The position numbers and the translations under genes are program-made. 64,000 nucleotides of DNA, from the NCBI GenBank assembly GCA_028724265.1, contig JAQYDG010000008.1:62001-126000 (forward strand). Direction: 5' to 3'. The notes under the pieces are model-generated. The model ran no database searches and had not been told where the DNA came from. It saw only the letters and a program-made list of their open reading frames with translations. The DNA is from Actinomycetaceae bacterium. Lineage in GTDB: Bacteria > Actinomycetota > Actinomycetes > Actinomycetales > Actinomycetaceae. Position 1 is the stretch's first letter, and every line of letters begins with the position of its first letter. Positions 56,518 through 64,000 of this stretch are shown in pieces.

Positions 56518-56577
56518 TGCTCAACGCCGCCAGCGGATGCTCAACCTCGCCGTTGGATGTTCAACTTCGCCGGCAAA
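56518..56577. repeat. Three 20-base tandem repeats upstream of wecB
   Basis: Units 56518-56537, 56538-56557 and 56558-56577 share the form TG(C/T)TCAAC-n-(C/T)CGCC-n5. They end ten bases before the -10 box of wecB, so they occupy the -35 and upstream region of its promoter. Confidence 0.85.
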
Positions 56578-56586
56578 TGTGCCAGG

Positions 56587-56592
56587 TAGACT
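56587..56592 (+). promoter_or_regulatory. -10 box of a leaderless promoter (wecB)
   Basis: TAGACT seven bases before the ATG at 56600; no ribosome site. Confidence 0.6.
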
Positions 56593-56599
56593 CCACCCT

Positions 56600-57667
56600 A
56601 TGAAGATCATGTCTATTGTTGGGGCAAGACCCCAATTCGTGAAGCTGGCTCCTATTGCGCGCGCGGCGGCACAAGCCAACGTTGACCACATGATTGTCCA
56701 TACCGGGCAGCATTATGATCCTCTGCTTTCCGACGTGTTTTTCTCCGACCTCGGTATCCCGGCTCCAGATGTTCATCTCAACATCGGGTCAGGATCCCAT
56801 GCTCAACAAACAGGCATGATGCTTCAGGCTCTTGAGCCCGTGATTCAGGACGCGCATCCAGACTGGGTTCTGGTGTATGGCGACACGAATTCCACGCTGG
56901 CTGGGGCACTTGCAGCCGTCAAAATTCACCAGAACGTCGCCCATTTAGAGGCTGGCCTACGTTCGTTTAACCGTGCAATGCCCGAAGAAATCAACCGAGT
57001 CCTCACCGACCATGCTTCCGATCTGCTGCTGGCACCCACACGTGTTGCGATGCGTCACCTGGCTGACGAAGGATTAGCCGAGCGTTCAGTGGAGGTTGGC
57101 GATGTGATGACGGACGTCCTTTTTGCCGTTCAACACCGTGTTCAAGAGGGACGCACACCCAACCCCATCGCTGACGAATTCGGTTTTACGCCTCAACAGT
57201 ATGCCTTAGCGACGATCCACCGGGCAGAAAACACCGATGATCCCGTGAGGCTGCGCAGCATCGTTGATGCACTCGCCCGCGTTCCCCTCCCCGTCGTTGT
57301 GCTTGCTCACCCGCGTTTGCGAGCGAAAGCGCACGACGCGGGAATTGATCTGAATGTGGGCTCGATTCGCTTGCACGATGCACTGCCCTATCCGCAACTT
57401 ATTGCTGCCGCGATGCAGTCAGCACATATCGTGACTGATTCGGGAGGACTGCAAAAGGAAGCCTTCCTTCTACGCATTCCCACCACAACAGTCCGCCCAC
57501 AAACTGAGTGGGTGGAAACGGTGGAACTCGGATGGAACCGACTCGTTGAGCCAGAAGGACTTGTGGAATCTGTGACGCGCCAAGCTCCGCCCGCAGTATC
57601 GGATACGCCATATGGCACGGGGGACGCCGCACGCAGGGTCGTCAGCGTCTTGATCGACCGCGCTTAG
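56600..57667 (+). CDS. wecB: UDP-N-acetylglucosamine 2-epimerase (non-hydrolysing)
   Basis: 355 residues from the leaderless ATG; 21 residues of upstream reading frame come from the tandem repeats. Family motifs: VGARPQFVKLAPIARA, HTGQHYD, VYGDTNSTLAGALAA, HLEAGLRSF, MPEEINRVLTDH, and DSGGLQKEAF, with the Asp/Glu/His residues of the epimerase site. It converts UDP-GlcNAc to UDP-ManNAc or, in the diacetamido pathway (WbpI), the 3-acetamido uronic acid to its manno form. A second epimerase lies at the window end. The 3' end overlaps the convergent glycosyltransferase gene by four bases. Confidence 0.94.
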   Translation: MKIMSIVGARPQFVKLAPIARAAAQANVDHMIVHTGQHYDPLLSDVFFSDLGIPAPDVHLNIGSGSHAQQTGMMLQALEPVIQDAHPDWVLVYGDTNSTLAGALAAVKIHQNVAHLEAGLRSFNRAMPEEINRVLTDHASDLLLAPTRVAMRHLADEGLAERSVEVGDVMTDVLFAVQHRVQEGRTPNPIADEFGFTPQQYALATIHRAENTDDPVRLRSIVDALARVPLPVVVLAHPRLRAKAHDAGIDLNVGSIRLHDALPYPQLIAAAMQSAHIVTDSGGLQKEAFLLRIPTTTVRPQTEWVETVELGWNRLVEPEGLVESVTRQAPPAVSDTPYGTGDAARRVVSVLIDRA

Positions 57668-58896
57668 TGCCTGATCGCGTCAAGAATGGCGGTGGCTGCC
57701 TTTTGCGCTGTGGCCGCAACCGAATGATGCTCCACAACCCATTCCCGCATATGGGCATAGGTCAAGGTGCCGTCCAGTATGCTGCGCATTGCATTCGCTA
57801 CCGCCTGCACATCATATGGCGCTGCCACACCAAGCCCATTGCGTTCAATATCCTCCTTCGCAGGCCCTACCCCCGCATAGAGCACAGGCGTGTTGCATGC
57901 GAGCGCAGCAAAAACCTTCGTCGGATAGGCGAAATCGTAACCGTTACCAGGTTTGATGCTCACGAGGCAGGCACGCGCTATGCGCTGCCACCCTGCAGCC
58001 TGGTCAGGTGAAACTTTCCCGAAATAAATGTGTTCCCCGCCCGGCGCATCCGCAATGCGTTGAAGCGCTTCCCGCGAGGTTCCTTGCCCCAAAAACAACA
58101 ACCGTGCCTGCGGATAGTGATCCGCAATGCGGGTGAACGCTTCGGCGAAGATTTCCGCACCCTGCCACTCCGAATACGTCCCGGCATAGACAAACCAATC
58201 GCCATCACGCGGATCCGCGCCGCCCACCGGCTGTGGCATATCGCCACGATCAGTGAATACGTCTGTATCAATACCGTTGGGCACAAGGGTCACATGCTGG
58301 GCACCCAGATCGCGGCATCGAGAAGCGACTGCGTCGGAAATGGCCAGGACGCAGCTCGCACCATGCAAAGCGAAACCTTCAGCGAGGCGAAGAGCTTTCA
58401 CAACGAGTTGTGGAGCATCACTGGCCGCATCCGACCACACGTCCGCCGCGTAGTACGCATATGGACGCCGCTTCAACGCCGAGAGCACTCGAACCATCGC
58501 ACCTGTTGTCGGCGGAGGCTCACTCACATAAATCTGGGGCCGAGGGCTGAACAAGAGCCGAAAAAACGACGGGATATCGAAGCTCATGTAGGGCAGATAA
58601 CCGCGGATATATCCAGTTTCGTCACGCAGTGCTTGTACCCGCTTGACGTAAACACCTGGCAGCTGATCCACATGCGCATGAACGTGTCGTTTTTTCCCGG
58701 GCGCTGGAAGGCTCGTCAACACCGATACGCGCTGCCCGGCTTTTACCAGCGCCTTCACGAGCGCTTCCAGCCGGAATGACGCTGCGGCTGGCTCAGGGGA
58801 GAAAATGCGGGACACTACCTGGACGTCACCCACCGGAAGAACATCACCCACCTCACGTCGATATTCACGATGCAGCCACCGCGGCTTTTTCATCAC
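57664..58896 (-). CDS. Glycosyltransferase family 4
   Basis: 410 residues, GT-B fold. N-terminal part: RIFSPEPAAASFRLEALVKAL, PPPTTGAMVRVLSALKRRPYAYYAADVWSDA minus its ends. The C-terminal nucleotide-sugar domain starts at VLVPNGIDTDVFTDR-like stretch (VTLVPNGIDTDVF) and has FVYAGTYSEWQGAE, LLFLGQGTSREAL and YPTKVFAALACNTPVL. Resembles WcaI/WbuB-type transferases that add an acetamido sugar. Starts at GTG or the directly following ATG. Probably adds one residue to the glycan made by this locus. Confidence 0.9.
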   Translation of the reverse strand: MMKKPRWLHREYRREVGDVLPVGDVQVVSRIFSPEPAAASFRLEALVKALVKAGQRVSVLTSLPAPGKKRHVHAHVDQLPGVYVKRVQALRDETGYIRGYLPYMSFDIPSFFRLLFSPRPQIYVSEPPPTTGAMVRVLSALKRRPYAYYAADVWSDAASDAPQLVVKALRLAEGFALHGASCVLAISDAVASRCRDLGAQHVTLVPNGIDTDVFTDRGDMPQPVGGADPRDGDWFVYAGTYSEWQGAEIFAEAFTRIADHYPQARLLFLGQGTSREALQRIADAPGGEHIYFGKVSPDQAAGWQRIARACLVSIKPGNGYDFAYPTKVFAALACNTPVLYAGVGPAKEDIERNGLGVAAPYDVQAVANAMRSILDGTLTYAHMREWVVEHHSVAATAQKAATAILDAIRH

Positions 58897-58983
58897 TATC
58901 CCGCCCCTTATCCGCTGTACTGGTTCTCGTTATGCCCTGTCTTGTACAGTTTATCGTCACGTTTATCCGGTGTTCTTCGTTCA

Positions 58984-59015
58984 GTGTTTGCTCGCTGCTG
59001 TGTTTGCTCGCTGCG
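58984..59015. repeat. 16-base tandem duplication
   Basis: GTGTTTGCTCGCTGCT and GTGTTTGCTCGCTGCG stand head to tail in the gap between two minus-strand genes (58897-59083), which otherwise shows nothing. Confidence 0.85.
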
Positions 59016-59083
59016 GCGTTCGCTGAGTGGCCTCACGCTTCTGCTGTGCGCATATGCCGAAATGCCTCACGCCCGCGACACGT

Positions 59084-60070
59084 TCAGAGGCTCACCGTTG
59101 TGTTGGTATCGGCCGACTGCAGCATCGCATCCACAACGCGCAGCGTCTGCAGCGCATCAGCGATAGGAACGATATCGCTCGTATCGCCGTTGAGAGCTTT
59201 GACGAAATGCTCATGTTCAACACGCAACGGTTCGCGCACCTCGAGGGCATACTGCTTCACTTCACCGACGCTGACACCACGCACATTCGCAACCTGATCC
59301 CACTCGACTTCCTTGGTGCCGTTCTCGAAAAAGGTCAGTGTTGAATTCATCGTATCGGCAACGAACGTGCCCTTCTCGCCAGACACAACCGTCACGCGCT
59401 CCTTGAACGGACTGAACCAGTTGACGATGTGGTTCACAAGGACTCCGTTTTCGAGCTGGCCAGTGGAAATGAGGAAGTCTTCATGCTGCCTGCCAGAGGT
59501 GCGCGCTGTTTGGGCGGCAACTGACGAGTATCGGGCACCTCCGATCCACTGCGCAACATCCACATCGTGCGTGGCTAAATCCTTGACCACGCCTACATCG
59601 GTGATACGAGCCGGGAACGGCCCCTGCCTACGGCTGCTGATTTGGAAAATCGCACCGAGCTCGCCTGCCGCGATGCGCTTGTGCATTTCCCGCATCGCAG
59701 GGTTGCAGCGCTCCACATAGCCAGCAGCTGCAATGAGCCCTGCTTCGTCAAAAGCGTGAACAAGTGCCTCGCCCTCAGACACCTCGCTCGCCAAAGGCTT
59801 TTCGATCATCACATGAACACCGGCATGTGCAAGCTTCACACCAGTGTCCGCATGTAACGCCGTCGGCACAGCAATAATCGCGGCATCGATACCAGCATCA
59901 ATCAGCGCGTCAACATCGGGGAGGATCGGCAGATCACCCGCCACTGCATACCTATCGCCATCGGCATCAGCAACCGCGACGAGGGTTTCCCCCGGAGTTT
60001 CGCGCACATTGCGTACATGGTGGCGCCCCATAGATCCCAAACCAATGACACCAACACGCAGGTCAGCCAT
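59084..60070 (-). CDS. Gfo/Idh/MocA oxidoreductase, WlbA/WbpB-like
   Basis: 328 residues. NAD fold VGVIGLGSMGRHHVRN, the EKPLA catalytic lysine motif (VMIEKPLASE) and GYVERCNPAMRE, where R and N are typical of WlbA/WbpB. The later GVVKDLATHDVDVAQW has the Asp/His acid-base pair. It would oxidise the C3 hydroxyl of UDP-GlcNAcA. The next enzyme in the pathway, an aminotransferase, is 185 bases upstream on the same strand. Start: ATG after GGGAGAAGAG. Confidence 0.9.
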   Translation of the reverse strand: MADLRVGVIGLGSMGRHHVRNVRETPGETLVAVADADGDRYAVAGDLPILPDVDALIDAGIDAAIIAVPTALHADTGVKLAHAGVHVMIEKPLASEVSEGEALVHAFDEAGLIAAAGYVERCNPAMREMHKRIAAGELGAIFQISSRRQGPFPARITDVGVVKDLATHDVDVAQWIGGARYSSVAAQTARTSGRQHEDFLISTGQLENGVLVNHIVNWFSPFKERVTVVSGEKGTFVADTMNSTLTFFENGTKEVEWDQVANVRGVSVGEVKQYALEVREPLRVEHEHFVKALNGDTSDIVPIADALQTLRVVDAMLQSADTNTTVSL

Positions 60071-60255
60071 GTTTCTCTTCTCCCTACTATCCCTACAGCG
60101 CTATTTCTCCAACACGGGTGTACCGGAACGGGCGCGCGGCTCATCTTCACACACTTCTTCGCACGTTTCTTCTAGTGTTTCGCCTCGTGTACCTCGTCGC
60201 CTGCACATCCCTGTACATCGTTAATCTGTACGCGTTGTCACCTGTACTCGGCCGC

Positions 60256-61356
60256 TTAGGCGCCCGCCTTTGCTAACGCATTGACGGCGGTGACGATACG
60301 ATCCAAATCCTCCTGATCGAGGGAAGGATGCACGGGCAGCGAGAGCACCTCTTCAGACGCCTTGCGCGTGACAGGTAAGTCAAGACCCTCAGCAAAATGA
60401 CGCAGCGACGGCAATTGGTGGTTCGGAATGGGATAGTACACACCACTGCCGATGTTGTACTCTTCCTTCAACGCCTTCTGGAAACCGTCGCGGTCTTCTG
60501 GAACGCGAATCGTGTACTGGTGGTACACGTGGCTGGCTTCGGGTGCGACAGGCGGAACTGTCACGCCTTCCAAATTCTCATCGAAGTATGCGGCATGTGC
60601 TTTGCGCGCCTGCATCCAGCCGTCAATCTTCGTCAGCTGAACGCGCCCAATAGCTGCATGAATATTCGTCATACGAAGGTTGTAGCCAATCACTTCGTTT
60701 TCATACTGCTTTTCCATGCCCTGGTTGCGATACAGGCGGCTCAAGCGCGCATGTTCGTCAGTTTCGGATGTAATCATGCCGCCTTCACCCGACGTCATAT
60801 TCTTTGTGGGATACAAAGAAAAGGCACCGAACACGCCGAATGTGCCGACCGGTTGGCCATTCCAGGTTGCTCCATGCGCCTGGGCAGCATCTTCAAACAG
60901 CATCACACCATGCTTCTCGGCGATCTGAGCCAATGCCGTCATATTGGCCGGATGTCCGTACAGGTGAACCGGCAGGATACCTTTCGTTTTATCCGTGATG
61001 GCGGCTTCTACTGCTGCCGGATCAACGCAGAAATAATCAGGTTCAATGTCAACAAAGACGGGCGTTGCACCGGTCAGCGCAACAGAGTTGGCTGTTGCAG
61101 CAAAGGTGAAGGATGGAACAATGACCTCGTCCCCAGGCCCAACCCCAGCGGAGAGGAGGCCAACAAGCAGCGCGGACGTCCCTGCGTTGACCGCCACCGT
61201 TGGGCGCCCTGCCCCAAAACGCGCGCTGAATTCACGCTCGAATTCCGCGACCTCAGTACCTTGTGCAAGCATACCGGAGGCCAACACATGATCGACCGCT
61301 TTGCGTTCTTCCATGCCAATAATCGGCTTCGCCGCAGGGATAAAACCTGTGCTCAT
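60256..61356 (-). CDS. DegT/DnrJ/EryC1/StrS aminotransferase, WlbC/WbpE-like
   Basis: 366 residues. PLP lysine in FSLYPTKNMTSGEGG; the aspartate of LFEDAAQAHGA stacks on the cofactor; VNAGTSALLVGLL binds phosphate. NLRMTNIHAAIGRVQL and VYYPIPNHQLP are family motifs. It would transfer an amino group from glutamate to C3 of the 3-keto UDP-GlcNAcA. It starts 12 bases after the stop of the acetyltransferase gene, so the two are co-transcribed. Start: ATG after GGAGTAAGTG. Confidence 0.93.
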   Translation of the reverse strand: MSTGFIPAAKPIIGMEERKAVDHVLASGMLAQGTEVAEFEREFSARFGAGRPTVAVNAGTSALLVGLLSAGVGPGDEVIVPSFTFAATANSVALTGATPVFVDIEPDYFCVDPAAVEAAITDKTKGILPVHLYGHPANMTALAQIAEKHGVMLFEDAAQAHGATWNGQPVGTFGVFGAFSLYPTKNMTSGEGGMITSETDEHARLSRLYRNQGMEKQYENEVIGYNLRMTNIHAAIGRVQLTKIDGWMQARKAHAAYFDENLEGVTVPPVAPEASHVYHQYTIRVPEDRDGFQKALKEEYNIGSGVYYPIPNHQLPSLRHFAEGLDLPVTRKASEEVLSLPVHPSLDQEDLDRIVTAVNALAKAGA

Positions 61357-61368
61357 CTCACTTACTCC

Positions 61369-62007
61369 TCAGTCTTTTTCTTTTTCGTACGGGTTACCGG
61401 GTTCGTGCTCATCCGTATCACGCCGAAGCTTCCCATCGCTCTCGGTATATGTTTCCCCCGTGATCGGGCATCTAAACTTTCCTGGCTGGTCAGCGACTGG
61501 TTCTAAGCGAACTCCAGCACGCCCCACCCAGCCGATGTGACGCGCGGGCACGCCGACCATCAGTGCATAGTCGGGAACATCGTGCGTCACCACTGCGCCT
61601 GAACCGATCGTTGCCCATGCACCAATCGTCACCGGGGCAACACAAACCGCGCGCGCACCAACGGCAGACCCTTCATTGATCACAACGCCAACAGCTTCCC
61701 AGTCGGACGCAGATTTCAGCGTGCCATCTGGGTTGACGGCTCGTGGCCACTGGTCATTCGTCAACACTGCCGCAGGGCCGATAAACACACCATCAGCAAG
61801 CTGAGCGGGTTCGTACACCAGCGCATAATTCTGGATCTTGCAGTTGTTGCCTACGTGCACGCCCGAATCGATATATGCTCCCCTGCCAATCACGCAGTTC
61901 TCTCCGAGCACAGCGTTCTCACGAATCTGCGCATAGTCCCAGATGGCACACCCATCTCCGATGCGGGTGTTATCACCGATCTGTGCGCTGTGAACAATCC
62001 GAGTCAT
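61369..62007 (-). CDS. N-acetyltransferase with hexapeptide repeats, WlbB/WbpD-like
   Basis: 212 residues from the ATG with TATGCT seven bases upstream (leaderless). A left-handed beta-helix of hexapeptide repeats (IGDNTRIGDGCAIWDYAQI, then AVLGENCVIGRGAYIDSGV and IGAWATIGSGAVVT), followed by GVPARHIGWVGRAG. WlbB/WbpD acetylates the 3-amino group of UDP-GlcNAc3NA. An extra C-terminal tail of ~30 residues with CPITGETY is hydrophilic. It heads an operon with the aminotransferase and probably the Gfo/Idh gene. Confidence 0.92.
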   Translation of the reverse strand: MTRIVHSAQIGDNTRIGDGCAIWDYAQIRENAVLGENCVIGRGAYIDSGVHVGNNCKIQNYALVYEPAQLADGVFIGPAAVLTNDQWPRAVNPDGTLKSASDWEAVGVVINEGSAVGARAVCVAPVTIGAWATIGSGAVVTHDVPDYALMVGVPARHIGWVGRAGVRLEPVADQPGKFRCPITGETYTESDGKLRRDTDEHEPGNPYEKEKD

Positions 62008-62014
62008 AGTGCCT

Positions 62015-62020
62015 AGCATA
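62015..62020 (-). promoter_or_regulatory. -10 box of a leaderless promoter (acetyltransferase operon)
   Basis: TATGCT on the minus strand, seven bases before the ATG at 62007. Confidence 0.55.
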
Positions 62021-62053
62021 CTGATGTGGAGCATGAGTGTGTTCGATACGTCT

Positions 62054-62136
62054 CATTCAGCATCACGTCATTCAGGATCACGAAGTTCCGTTCGGCATCA
62101 CAGCTTCATTCAGCAGTACTGATTTATTCAGCGGTG
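62054..62136. repeat. Degenerate tandem repeats at a gene 3' end
   Basis: CATTCAGCATCAC, CATTCAGGATCAC, GTTCGGCATCAC, CATTCAGCAGTACTG and TATTCAGCGGTGCTG follow one another with a period of about 15-20 bases. The last copy includes the stop codon and final codons of the glycosyltransferase at 62124. Confidence 0.7.
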
Positions 62137-63293
62137 CTGAGCTCAGCTCCTCCCAGAAGTCGGCTCATAATTCCTTCAATCACCTTGGCCTGCTGATCGA
62201 ATGACAAATCGTAGGCAGCGCGGTCTGCTGCCTCTTTGAAGGCCTGCACATTGTCCGCGTTCAGTTGCGCAATCGTTCCCTCAATGTCGTCGTACTCAAA
62301 GCCGTCAGAGACGAGACCGAGATCGTACTGATGCACAATATCCGCCATTGCCATCGTCGGGCCAATCGCAACACCCAGCCGCGCCTGCGTGTAATCGAAA
62401 ATCTTATTCGGCAATGTATAGATGGCGTTGTCATTATAGGGCGGGAGCCAATGAATACCGATGTCATACTGATTGAGCGTGGCGGAAAGCTCCTTGGGCG
62501 GCACAGACGGGTGGATCGTCACATTGGAGTAATCCTTCCCAGCCTGCTTGAGCTGGCTGAGATATTTCCCGCCGTCATTTCCAGGAACCAGGTAAAGATC
62601 GAGAGTAAAAGGATCGCCTAGCTGCGCAACGGCCTTCATCATATTTTCGATGTTGCGCCCATACACCGCGCCCCCAGCATGAACCAAGCGAATCTTCCCA
62701 TTCGGATCCGGAACGCTCGGTTTGAGCGGAACATATGGCGAGGCATTCCAAATAACGTTGCAATCCACCCCGTAGTTGTCCCAATACAGCCCGGCAAACT
62801 GGGCGCTGACTGTGCTCGTCTCCTGGCATTCCTGTAGGAATGTACGGCAATAAAAATCCATCAACGGCTTGACGAGGATCCTCCACGATGCCACATGCGT
62901 GCGCTCCTCCGGCGCATATTCGTGCATGTCGCCCCACACGGGAGCTCCGTGCGACGCGGCAAAAGCAACCGGAAGGGCACGTGCGTCATTCGCAATCACA
63001 GCATCAAACCGACGCCCCGCCAGAAGCTTCATCGCCTCTTTGAAGGCAGGCGTCGCTTTGGCCGCAGCCACAAACCGATGCAGAGCAAGGTCGATCACTC
63101 CTTCAGGGGTTTGAGGCAACGACTTTGCCGAGTCCGGAAGCTGCAGATGTTCGTCACCGTACATAGGCTTCGGACCGTAACCCAACGTTGTTGTTTCCCC
63201 AAATTTTTCTACCACGCTGATCTCGCGCAGTACTCTGGCGTCAATCGAGATATCAGTGAGGGAAACGACGAGGATTTTTGGTCTATGTTGCAT
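62124..63293 (-). CDS. Glycosyltransferase of the GT-B type (family 4-like)
   Basis: 389 residues from the ATG with TAGGCT seven bases upstream (leaderless); a 47-residue upstream extension is Arg/Ser/Leu-rich and unlikely. N-terminal ILVVSLTDISIDARVLREISV, then RRFDAVIANDARALPVAF and WGDMHEYAPEER. The C-terminal half has RLVHAGGAVYGRNIENMM, PKELSATLNQYDIGIHWLPP and LPNKIFDYTQARLGVAI, where nucleotide-sugar contacts are expected. Donor and acceptor unknown; the locus suggests an acetamido sugar or uronic acid. Confidence 0.88.
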   Translation of the reverse strand: MQHRPKILVVSLTDISIDARVLREISVVEKFGETTTLGYGPKPMYGDEHLQLPDSAKSLPQTPEGVIDLALHRFVAAAKATPAFKEAMKLLAGRRFDAVIANDARALPVAFAASHGAPVWGDMHEYAPEERTHVASWRILVKPLMDFYCRTFLQECQETSTVSAQFAGLYWDNYGVDCNVIWNASPYVPLKPSVPDPNGKIRLVHAGGAVYGRNIENMMKAVAQLGDPFTLDLYLVPGNDGGKYLSQLKQAGKDYSNVTIHPSVPPKELSATLNQYDIGIHWLPPYNDNAIYTLPNKIFDYTQARLGVAIGPTMAMADIVHQYDLGLVSDGFEYDDIEGTIAQLNADNVQAFKEAADRAAYDLSFDQQAKVIEGIMSRLLGGAELSTAE

Positions 63294-63300
63294 ATGCCCA

Positions 63301-63306
63301 AGCCTA
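63301..63306 (-). promoter_or_regulatory. -10 box of a leaderless promoter (glycosyltransferase)
   Basis: TAGGCT on the minus strand, seven bases before the ATG at 63293. Confidence 0.55.
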
Positions 63307-63327
63307 CCAAACGCCCTACGAGAGCTC

Positions 63328-64000
63328 CTACGCCACGCGGGGCACCACGTGCGGAGCAAAATCAGGTTTACGCGTCCCAATGCCGAGCAGCTGCTCAATC
63401 GCGGCAATAGAACGCTCAGTCGCATGTCCGTCACCGTAGGGGTTGACGGCGGTAGCCATCGCCCGGTAGGTATCCGGATTATTTTTAAGCCGCGTCACCT
63501 CAAACACAATCCGCTCAGTATCCGTACCAACAAGCTTGACGGTGCCAGCCGTAATCGCTTCCGGACGCTCTGTGTTGTCCCGCAGAACAAGCACAGGCTT
63601 GCCAAGCGAAGGCGCTTCTTCCTGAACGCCACCGGAATCAGTCAGCACAATATGGGACGCATCGAGTGCGTGGGCAAACTGTGGATAGTCCAAAGGCTCG
63701 GTGAACACCACATTTGGCTTAGGGTCCAGCGCCGGCACGAATATGTCGCGCACCGCAGGATTCTTGTGGATCGGAAACAGGATCACATCCTCGGGGAACA
63801 GATCGGCAATCTGGGCAAGGGCACGCGCCGTATGCTGCATCGGCTCTCCGATCGATTCCCTCCGATGGGACGTGACCAGGAGGATCCTGCGGCCCGAATC
63901 CACCACCTTCTGCACGGAGGGATCTGTAAATGGAACATCTTGGCTGACGGTGTAGTGCAGAGCGTCGATCACGGTGTTGCCTGTGACGGCAATGTTCTCC
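63328..64000 (-). CDS. wecB: UDP-GlcNAc 2-epimerase family, second copy (partial)
   Basis: The C-terminal ~223 residues are present; the start lies beyond the window edge and the frame stays open through 64000. Motifs: TSHRRESIGEPM, FPIHKNPAVRD, DASHIVLTDSGGVQEEAP, GKPVLVLRDNTERPEA and GTVKLVG, all of the non-hydrolysing epimerase. It differs clearly from the copy at 56600: this one is the classical WecB/MnaA form (HRRES, RDNTERPE), whereas the other has HRAEN and VRPQTEW, closer to WbpI-like forms. One enzyme may serve UDP-ManNAc and the other the 2,3-diacetamido uronic acid. Confidence 0.95.
   Translation of the reverse strand, partial: ENIAVTGNTVIDALHYTVSQDVPFTDPSVQKVVDSGRRILLVTSHRRESIGEPMQHTARALAQIADLFPEDVILFPIHKNPAVRDIFVPALDPKPNVVFTEPLDYPQFAHALDASHIVLTDSGGVQEEAPSLGKPVLVLRDNTERPEAITAGTVKLVGTDTERIVFEVTRLKNNPDTYRAMATAVNPYGDGHATERSIAAIEQLLGIGTRKPDFAPHVVPRVA

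Noticed and set aside
56518-56577. CRISPR-like array
   Set aside because: Units are head-to-tail, 20 bases long, degenerate and without spacers; no cas genes in the window.
60397-61506. 369-codon open frame on the plus strand
   Set aside because: Entirely antisense to the well-conserved DegT aminotransferase and the 3' end of the acetyltransferase gene. Its product is Arg/Cys/His-rich with no domain or ribosome site.

Overview
The window looks like chromosomal DNA of a moderately high-GC Gram-positive actinobacterium, probably of the Actinomycetaceae type (Actinomyces, Trueperella or Arcanobacterium relatives). The signs are a short actinobacterial-type SRP RNA just upstream of dnaX, DUF4032, DUF4235 and DUF4921 genes, a UPF0237/UPF0210 pair, an anchored-repeat metal-type ABC transporter with huge surface proteins, and many leaderless genes with a TANNNT box 6-7 bases before the start codon. 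The genus cannot be fixed from the sequence alone.

Layout. 1-3911: permease tail, lipoprotein, a cysteine-rich leader peptide followed by cysK and cysE, and a radical SAM protein. 4270-9838: ilvE, dcd, DUF4235, a GalT-like DUF4921 protein and a stress-type membrane protein. 10109-19937: ffs, dnaX-recR, DUF4032, an orphan sugar-importer ATPase, a membrane Ser/Thr kinase, a DsbA-like thioredoxin and PPK2. 20107-23198: an AT-richer cluster of a small secreted Cys-containing peptide, a large membrane protein, an ABC ATPase and a permease, next to tRNA-Thr. 23516-26789: a TrpXYZ-type importer operon led by a Trp-rich leader peptide and a terminator/antiterminator. 27005-31282: alcohol dehydrogenase and pabAB-pabC. 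31410-40959: the anchored-repeat ABC transporter operon behind a Fur/Zur-like box. 41150-47404: membrane protein, tRNA-Ser, HAD phosphatase, serS, yceI, UPF0210 and its ACT partner. 47496-64000: a cell-surface polysaccharide locus (RmlB, glycosyltransferases, large membrane proteins, nucleotide-sugar enzymes).

How it fits together. Two amino-acid supply functions (Cys synthesis, Trp uptake) appear to be controlled by short leader peptides rich in the matching codon. The anchored-repeat operon has seven copies of one His-containing domain spread over two membrane-anchored surface proteins and the lipoprotein receptor, suggesting a relay of a metal or metal complex through the envelope. The last 9 kb contains every enzyme type needed to convert UDP-GlcNAc to UDP-2,3-diacetamido-mannuronic acid, next to glycosyltransferases that would use it.

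The least explained unit is the secreted-peptide/ABC cluster at 20107-23212. Its peptide start codon is shifted from its Shine-Dalgarno by a perfect 10-bp tandem duplication, a possible on/off switch.
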